A DNA stretch of 64,000 nucleotides. It comes from Cristatella mucedo. Its lineage: Eukaryota; Bryozoa; Phylactolaemata; Cristatellidae. A model generated the notes under the pieces. It searched no databases and was not told where the DNA came from. It saw only the letters and a list, made by a program, of their open reading frames with translations. The stretch covers positions 1,494,001 to 1,558,000 of the forward strand of contig WPIO01000011.1 in NCBI GenBank assembly GCA_009760855.2, read 5' to 3'. Below are positions 57,364-64,000 of this stretch, piece after piece. Each line of letters starts with the position of its first letter. The stretch's first letter is position 1. The position numbers were made by a program, and so were the translations under genes.

Positions 57364-60300
57364 AATTAGAATTAAGCTAGCCTATCGTTATTATCACTTA
57401 GCAGTTCTAATTACAATATGAACGAACAAGGCATGGTGGAGATCAGAGGATACTATTTGCATAAGTGCAGAGCCCATCATTACGCAAGTTGAAAAGACCG
57501 CACAGTCCGAGTCCTCAAGCGGCCCTAAGTATGTCGACAGTGGCCCCATAAGTAAATTTCCCAAAATTCTGACTGAGGTCAGCCAAAAAAGCAAACTTAT
57601 GCGCTATGGACGACTGTTAACATATACCCATAATGTGCTACTCTATATAAAACCAGAAGACCCAGTCAAGAACTGCACCTCCCTCCCCAAACGTTCCTAA
57701 AAGCGATCACATGTCCAAGCTGCTCGAATCGGAAGCAACGGTCATTACAAGTAAGCCATCAGGCAGGAGCTGCAAGTTGCAACCACCACCTCCAAAAACA
57801 CGCACGCAGACACTCAGATGTGCTATACAACCCGGTCCGAGCCAGGCATACCTGGCAGTGAAAGTTTCGCTCGCTCGAGTGATGCTGCAGGTGCCGCTTG
57901 TGGCCCGAGCTGTGGAAGAACTGCTTGCCACACAGCTCACACTGGTACTGCGGCTTCCCCTGGTGCTTGGTCATGTGCTCGTCGAGAGGCAGCTTCTTGT
58001 AGAAGCCCTGGCCACAGGTCTCGCAGCGGAACGGCCGAGGTCGCTCCTCCTTGTCCTGCGTCACGACGGAAGCAGTGGATGTGCGCGCGTAGCTGCAGCT
58101 GGGTGCAGGATAAAGAGAGAGAGAGAGAGAGAGGGGGGCCACTCGCCTGCCTGAGCTGCACATAACAACATGCACGGCAGCACGCAGGCGCGCTCGGGTC
58201 GCCACGAGGTTGAGGGAAGCCGCCCTACGCACGCACCTTGTGGCTCTCCATGTGCTCCCGAACGAGGTAGCGTGTGCCGAAGGCCTTGCCGCAGATCTCG
58301 CACTGGAACGGTTTCTGCTTCTCGTGCACCTGCAGCACGTGCTGCTTGAGGTTCTTGGCTTGGATAAATTTGTTACAAATGTGACACTGCTCAGTTTGAC
58401 GCATGGCTCTTTCGCCTGTGCCATGACCTGCGACCGAAAGCGATTGCACATCGAATCGCTCGATCGGTGCGCCCAATCGAGCGATTGGGCAAAACGCACG
58501 CCCGATCGCGCGACCGAAAGCGATTGCGTGCGCGCGCGAGCAGACACGCCAGACGGCAGGCAGGGGTCGGGTCTCGAAGCTCAAGCTGCGGCCGCCAAGA
58601 CAGGCGCTCGCGAGCACTCACCTGTGTACTTCATGTGCACCCTCAGGTCGTACAGCGGTCCGAATTTCCGATGGCAAATGGAACACTCGTATCTCGGCGC
58701 ATCGTGTATACGCATGCGATGCATCTTCAGGTCAAAAGCCTTAAAAGGCCTCGAGTCACAGTCCTGCAGAAGACAAAGAGGGCCGTGTCACTAGAAATAG
58801 CTAGAATAACTCACGAGTCGAGGAAGATAACTAACGGGGCGCCAAACTTGGCCAACGAAGGAAGGGTCGTGCCATGGGCGCAGCAGAGCACCGGCGACTG
58901 GTAAACAAAGCACGGAACTCTGCAATGAGTGGAGATAACCCTGCACTCCGACGGTTAGAGCATCCAGGAGGTGCGTGTCAACTTCTCCTCCTCTTCGGAA
59001 GACACGGCATGACACCGGCTCGAGCGCCGTGTCGTCCGCATGACGGGCGACAGTGTCAAGCCTGCAACTGGCGCAGCGACCGAAGCCAACAGCCACCGTT
59101 GGGATGGGCTCGCACAGGGCTGGCGAGGCCTTTGCCGACAGTCGGCGGAGGGAGTGGGCTTGCTCGAGCAGCCACTCGAGCTCGTGCGAATCTTGAGGCG
59201 GGTTAGGTCTTCCAACGTAGAAATGAAATCACGAGAGTCAGACGAGGAGCGAGACTTGGCAGACGAGGTCCAAGGACTCAAAAATTTACAGCTAGGTCTG
59301 CCGTAAACTGGGCCATTAGAATTCTTACCCATGCCTTTCCTGGCCACTGAACGGCAACTTCAAGCTTGCTTAATAACATAAATAATTGTAGCACATTCAC
59401 ACGGTGCTCCAAGAAAACTACATTCCCTTCTCGGCAGTTTACATATGCTGGAAAGGAAAGCATGCCAATTGGTTGGTAAGCGATAGCACAATAGACATGC
59501 CACAGGAATGGCTCACTTTGCAAGATTTGATGATCAATAACCCCTAACCGGAAAGTGAAACAGGTCTTGAGAAAGTGTTGCACTACGCAGACTTAACAGG
59601 GATTTTTTCCTGCAGAGTAGTTTCGCAAGCAAACTTCTCGGCGGCGCCAGCACTTTCATCAAATACCGAAAGCTGACCACATACAAACAAAGTAAGATAA
59701 GCAGCAATCCGATGCCTACCCCACACGAAATGCCTTGCTTTGGCTCGACACCGTCACCCATTGGCTCCTGATCGCTCGTCTGAGCTTCGGGGATGGCTTC
59801 GCGACAGAGACGAGACAAGCGATGGTCGTCGTACTGCAGTCTGCCCGCGAGTGTCTCTCCGCACCACTGGCAGATGTACACGCCTTCATCCAATTCGACT
59901 TCAACGTCAGAGCCGCATGGCAGCTCGGCCGGGTCGGGCTCCGCCATCGTGGGGTCGAGAGCTTGCTGGTCACCATCAGCGGCACCGTTGCCCATGTTCG
60001 ATATGATGACGTTGACGACGTAGTCGCCTGCAATGCAAACCCAGCGGCGAATTCACGCACGATATGCTAGAACCGAAAGTCCTGAACGCACAGGTACGAA
60101 CAGGGGTCGTGCGGGTTCCAGACTACCAAACATCGCCTGACAGTGCGAGGTGGCGGCGGCAGCAGCGGTCCCAAGGGCAGTGGATGCAACCGCTCTAAAC
60201 CAGGTACCATCAAGGTGGGGCAGTGAAGACTGACGACTATAAGTCAGGGGAATCTCACCATCTCCAGTTTGAGAACTGTTCAAAGCTTCCGACGTGTTTG

Positions 60301-60605
60301 CAGGTAAATCTTCGTCCTTCAAATGCAGGGAAATGCAAGCTATGTCAGTCACGTGACTGGCGGCACCGGGCTCGCTTTGCTTGACATTGCTTGGGCTTTA
60401 GCTCCAAGCTAAGGAGGGAGAGCAGCGCAGGGGGCACCGACGTTTCGTTGCAGCTATTACAATCAGATGAACAACCAATGAAAAGTAGCGCAGCTGAGTC
60501 GTAAATGTGAAGGTGCACAGCTCTGCGTAAGTGCTAGCAAAGCGCAAACGCTGGCTCGAAAGAAGCTCCGGGCGTCGATGCTCTCTCTGTCTCTCTCTTT
60601 CTCTC

Positions 60606-60663
<58 letters not shown>

Positions 60664-63397
60664 TCTCTACGACGACAGTCCCTACTACCGTCACCCAGGG
60701 CAAAACCACTAACAAGGCTTCTCGTGCACAGTCTCAAGCCAATGCCCAACCACTTCCGTCGAGCAATGCACAGCAAGCACAGCTCGTCACGTACGTCCTT
60801 GGAGATCTTGCTCGGGAGCACGTAGTCGTCATAGTTGCGATTCAGCTTTCGCTTGCGCGATGAGCGCCGCCTGCTCGAGTAGTGACGGCTGCTTCCGGCG
60901 GCGGAGAGCGAGGACATTTCGTCCGGTTCGAACTCGCCGTCGTCCTCTTCGGGCTCGTCGTCTGTCTCGCTGACTACGTCTAACAAGAAAGAGAGTGTGT
61001 GCTGCTCGACGACAGTGCGCACGACAGCAGTAAAGGCCGCGACAGCGATCGCCAGCGATCCGACCGAGCTGCCGAGAATCGACGAGCACGCGCGCTCGTG
61101 CGCTCACGCATCATCAGTACCGTCATTTACGTCAGAGCCGGCCGATGCCGGAGGATCGACAAAGGTGGCCGCCATAGGAGCGGCGCTCGTCGTGGCCAGC
61201 GGCAGCGGAGCCATGCTGGCCAGCGCGGCGGCGTACTCGGTCGGCGCAGCCGAGGCGGAGGCAGCCGAGGCGGAGGCAGCCGTGTCCCTCTCTTTCTCCA
61301 GCTCCAGCTTTCGCACTGCGAGCTCCTCCAGCATTGCTCGCGCCTGCAAGATGCTGCTCCAGGACCCTGAGGGTAATTACAATAATAGTGACATTTGTGC
61401 AGCGCCCTCCGAGAGCCGGACCTCTTTCTAGGCACTTTACAGGTGCTGTGTGGATAACAGCTTACGACAGAGGCTGAGGCGCGAGCGAAGACAAGACTGA
61501 AGCCCCGAACACGAGGGGGCAGGACAGAAGCTGGGAGGGGGAAGGGGGAGGCGAGTGGCGCAGACGGCAAGAGTGGCGTCATCAGGCTCCCCAGCTGCCA
61601 CCACACAGCCCCCCCCCCGGAGCCGACAGCAGTTTACCGGTCAGAACGTAGATGTTCTCTTCGTTCACGGTGCAGTTTACGCCGGTCTTGGTCTGAAGGG
61701 TGACGAGAAACTCCTCCTTTCCTTCGGGCAAGAGGCCCATCATTTGGGGTGACAGCACCACGGCAACTGAGCTGAAGAGCTGCAACGTCGAGCGGGAAGT
61801 ACAGCAAGCCGATGGGGCCAGACTTTCAGACACGTAAGGGCAGACAAAAGTTTCGGTCGAGCAGAGGCTAACTATGCCTTGCTTCGAGCACAACCGAACA
61901 GCCCACAAATTGCATCGAGCAGTATCGCACGTCATGCAAGTGTACGGTGGCAATCGAGCGACAACCCGAACGCACGAGCCAAATCCTGTTCCCGAAAGCG
62001 ACCCACTTTTGGCCGGCAGAGCCACATGCCAGGAAAAATAGTGAAAGAGAGCTATTGCAGCTAGCTCTGCACCAGTACACGATTGCAGGAAGACTAATCG
62101 AGCACTCGAATGGCTCCACAGCTACGAACAAATAGAACTGAGATCTCTGAACACAGCTGTGTCAAACAGTGGCAAGCATGCGAGGACGACAGTCCCGATC
62201 CCGTTTTCGCCTTGCAGCGCAAGCACAAGGCCAGCCGTGGTCCGCGTTTGGGGCACGCTGAACCAAGCAGTAGCAACGAGACAAGGCGACTGCGCGGCCA
62301 ATCCAGGTGAGCATCGCTAGAAAGGAGAAGTGACAAACAAAAGAGTATAAGTTCAGGTCAGCCGATTCAACAGCCTCATCTACACTGCCAGAAGAAGAAG
62401 CCTTGGCCACTCTCTATCACTCCCGTCAGCTGATTAAACAGCCTCACCCCTCTAATTAAAGTGAGAAAGTCCGTCAGTCACGTGACTCACATCAAGTGTG
62501 TAACTACTACTATTATTATCATCATCATCATCATCATCATCATCATTATTCCTATGACTACTCCTACTACGACTCAGCAAAGCAAGTCGACAGGCAGTGA
62601 GGTCTAGAATTGCCAGACGACGATCCTTGGCCGCTATCACTCTCGCAGCTATCACTCTTTTATCGCCTGCTTGCGCTGTACAATAAAGAATTGGCTGGCC
62701 TGGGTCAGGAAATTGTGAGCACCTTACTCCTTGGCTAAGACAATGGGTAAGGTGGTGGGGAACTGACCGGTCCCCATGCAGCCCTAACAAGTTAGCTGTC
62801 TGTATGACAACTCCTACCTCGGTCTGACCCAGCGATTGAGCCAGCGAGGCGTAGCCTTTCTTGCGACCCCTTCGACTCTTGAGCCCTTTCTGAGCTTCGT
62901 GGGCTTTCAAATGATAAAAGAAATCGCCCCGCGAGAAAATTATCCTTCCACATTCCACGCAGTGGTAGTGAAATTTCTTCTTGTCAGGATCACACTGTAG
63001 TCCACACTTGGCGATTATGTAGCCTAAAACGTGAGGAAATTACGAGTCTGAATGATACTGTATAACCACTTTACCGTACACCTCAGCCGTACGGCTATTA
63101 ATAATCGAACGGGCCGTGCCCACAGGACTGCCACGGCATCCAAAGATCTAAGCAACATAATTCGGGGGGGGGCTGCCCTACAAGCCGCCTCCAAGAGTAT
63201 AACAAGGTGAACGACCATGATATACCTCCGTAGGGCACTTTGCTCTTCAAGTGAGTCTGCTCAATGTGTTCGTTGGCACTCTCTTCACGTAAGTACACGG
63301 CCTCACGATCGCTGGTACAAAGTGGGCATATCCATTCGTCGTTGACGTGATTCGCACGCAGATGGCCATCCTCAACTCTGATTATCGACACGTGACC
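50117..63397 (-). CDS. multi-C2H2 zinc-finger protein, 3' part (14 exons, 835 aa in the window; 5' end outside)
   Basis: Exons: 63397-63226, 63023-62818, 61779-61638, 61366-61121, 60979-60795, 60316-60259, 60027-59720, 58763-58622, 58415-58237, 58055-57852, 54919-54723, 54317-54191, 51174-50920, 50203-50117 (stop TAG). All have GT-AG ends and matching phases. Two fingers lie near the start (CPLC...H4H; CVEC...HLKAH). A helix ARAMLEELAVRKLELEKERD and an acidic stretch (ETDDEPEEDDGEFEPDE) with RKRKLNRNYDDY follow. A run of about ten fingers then spans residues 370-705, for example QCEICGKAFG and CELCGKQFF. One lacks its last His and two are C2HC. The tail is Ala/Asp/Ser-rich and ends VDMMVLPTS. 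I infer a nuclear DNA-binding regulator. I cannot assign an orthologue. The first exon in the window starts in phase 0 behind an acceptor, so at least one more exon lies upstream. Confidence 0.88.
51640..51910 (-). mobile_element. LINE RT fragment (HWLP block)
   Basis: The - strand reads HITPLLADLHWLPIKQRIDF and KVLLLTIRSLHSLALAYLSD, then LLP. This is the diagnostic LHWLP[VI]..RI.FK segment of CR1/L2-group elements. It lies in the intron before the exon at 51174. Confidence 0.85.
52332..52371. repeat. (AC)n microsatellite
   Basis: About 40 bases of pure AC behind a GTGTGCGCGCGC run that could form a short hairpin with it. Confidence 0.97.
52731..52895 (-). mobile_element. SINE family A, near full length
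   Basis: The reverse complement has the GTGATGGCACACTAGGTAAG head, a CCTCGATTTCGAGG palindrome, a degraded B box (GTTAGAATCC) and tail GGCTGTTAAATCAGCTAG. Confidence 0.9.
53731..53822 (-). mobile_element. SINE family B (tRNA-like head)
   Basis: The reverse complement has A box TTGGCCCAGTGGTTAAGG and B box GGGCTCGAACCCCG. It is related to 17233-17312. Confidence 0.65.
54388..54535 (-). mobile_element. SINE family A, shortened head
   Basis: The reverse complement has GGTCGTGGGTTGGAGTCTTG, GGCGATCCTTTATTGCCC and the tail TGCTGTTAAATCAGC. The palindrome between the boxes is reduced by a deletion. Confidence 0.85.
54930..56289. other. intron stretch of the zinc-finger gene, nothing recognised
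   Basis: Part of the 2.9-kb intron between the exons ending 57852 and starting 54919. No known repeat or exon was recognised here. Confidence 0.4.
56290..56495 (+). mobile_element. LINE C-terminus and 3'-UTR fragment
   Basis: The + strand reads WKLTSDLGQDIP-like sequence, then FQKQLKTYLFITEFSGSI, then the 3'-UTR subrepeats (TGCCACTAACCATATTTGCA, TGCTGAC). It is truncated before the end block. Confidence 0.7.
57329..57361 (+). repeat. (GA)n microsatellite
   Basis: A short pure GA run. A second one lies at 58111-58134. Confidence 0.95.
58431..58527. repeat. intronic direct repeat and palindrome cluster
   Basis: CGACCGAAAGCGATTGC occurs at 58431-58447 and again at 58511-58527. Between them is a 20-base palindrome (58471-58490: GCCCAATCG, AG, CGATTGGGC) and several CGATCG sites. 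It lies in the 206-base intron between the exons at 58763-58622 and 58415-58237. Confidence 0.9.
60579..60669 (+). repeat. (CT)n/(CTGT)n pyrimidine tract
   Basis: CTCT runs with a five-unit CTGT block, within the intron between exons 60979-60795 and 60316-60259. Confidence 0.95.
61370..61450 (-). mobile_element. LINE 3' end block
   Basis: In - orientation it reads AAGTGCCTAGAAAGAGGTCC, then GGCTCTCGGAGGGCGCTG, then an (ATT)-like end. Its end abuts the acceptor of the exon starting at 61366. Confidence 0.8.
62355..62450 (-). mobile_element. two partial family A SINE tails
   Basis: Two copies of the tail (GAGGCTGTTGAATCGGCTGA and GAGGCTGTTTAATCAGCTGA, reverse complement) lie about 65 bases apart. 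Confidence 0.7.
62511..62546 (+). repeat. (ATC)n microsatellite
   Basis: About ten ATC triplets. Confidence 0.95.
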
Positions 63398-63640
63398 CTG
63401 TAACGGTAACGGATTAGGCCAGCCTACAAGACGGAGCTCGATGTGACCAGGCCTACCAACAGCTGGTGCTACTCGGCGCTCAGCAGCATAATACCCGCCG
63501 ATTCAGAACTATCTTTAGGAACCACAGCGGGCAAACACGAAATTCAATTCCAATCCGACCACAAAAAAGCAGCCAAGACTTATAAGGTCTGAAAGATTAG
63601 TTTCTTTCCCAGTGCTACACAAATGCTGTATTCCTTATTG

Positions 63641-63672
<32 letters not shown>

Positions 63673-64000
63673 ACTACTGCTACTGCTACTACTACTACTA
63701 CTACTACTGCTACTGGACAAGAAAAATAAATTTAGCACAGCAAATAGACCTCTTATACAAGCTGCACACAGTCATGCATTAAATATCTACAGAAATAAAA
63801 GAACTGGTAAATGGCTGGAGGCAAACAAAAAGTAGTATGTAAGGAGAAAAGCTGAGCAGATGTACGTAGGTACAACGTGCACTGCGACTGAACGCACGCA
63901 AAGCCAGCAAGAAAGGCCACGCTGGCAAATCCGTGCCCCCCTTGCAACCGAGATCACATGACCAACTACTAAAGGACCGCTAACTTGCACAAGCGTCACA
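63398..64000. other. intron of the zinc-finger gene, (CTG/CTA)n tract
   Basis: It contains a mixed CTG/CTA trinucleotide array at 63639-63715. No earlier zinc-finger exon was recognised before the window edge. Confidence 0.6.

Noticed and set aside
60053..60352. Whole 99-codon frame as an exon
   Set aside because: Only 60316-60259 has a good acceptor, a good donor and the right phases. The rest is intron.

Overview
The window is animal nuclear DNA. The real genes are split by GT-AG introns whose phases agree. There are tRNA-derived SINEs, non-LTR retrotransposon (LINE) 3' ends, a Tc1/mariner element, hAT-type remnants and a great many long (GA)n/(CT)n, (TA)n and (GGC)n tracts. One gene combines an immunoglobulin domain with a fibrinogen C-terminal domain. 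That architecture is best known from gastropod FREPs, so a mollusc or another lophotrochozoan is the most likely source. The species itself cannot be read from the sequence.

Layout. 1-5.5 kb: GA repeats, a decayed hAT-like transposase, and a 2.1-kb element built as a large inverted repeat with a degenerate internal array. 6.0-7.3 kb: a GC-rich ORF, uninterrupted in one reading frame, for a HAD-like protein (+ strand). 7.3-15.2 kb: GC-rich, gene-poor sequence with microsatellites and an E-box tandem repeat. 16-22.6 kb: prefoldin subunit 4 (- strand, probably four exons), with a Tc1/mariner element, SINEs and a LINE tail in its introns. 22.6-35 kb: intergenic and repeat-dense. 35.5-45.8 kb: the Ig + mucin-like stalk + coiled coil + fibrinogen-domain gene (- strand, 8 exons, 860 residues). 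46.5-50 kb: a second hAT fragment and intergenic DNA. 50.1-63.4 kb: a multi-C2H2 zinc-finger gene (- strand). Its last 14 exons (835 residues plus stop) are inside the window and its 5' end lies beyond the right edge.

The genes are functionally unrelated: a chaperone subunit, a HAD-like protein, a secreted lectin-like protein and a nuclear zinc-finger protein. There is no operon or gene cluster. Exon models were built by hand from splice signals, reading-frame continuity and family conservation. Every exon length agrees with the phase needed by its neighbours, except that the first prefoldin exon remains a proposal.
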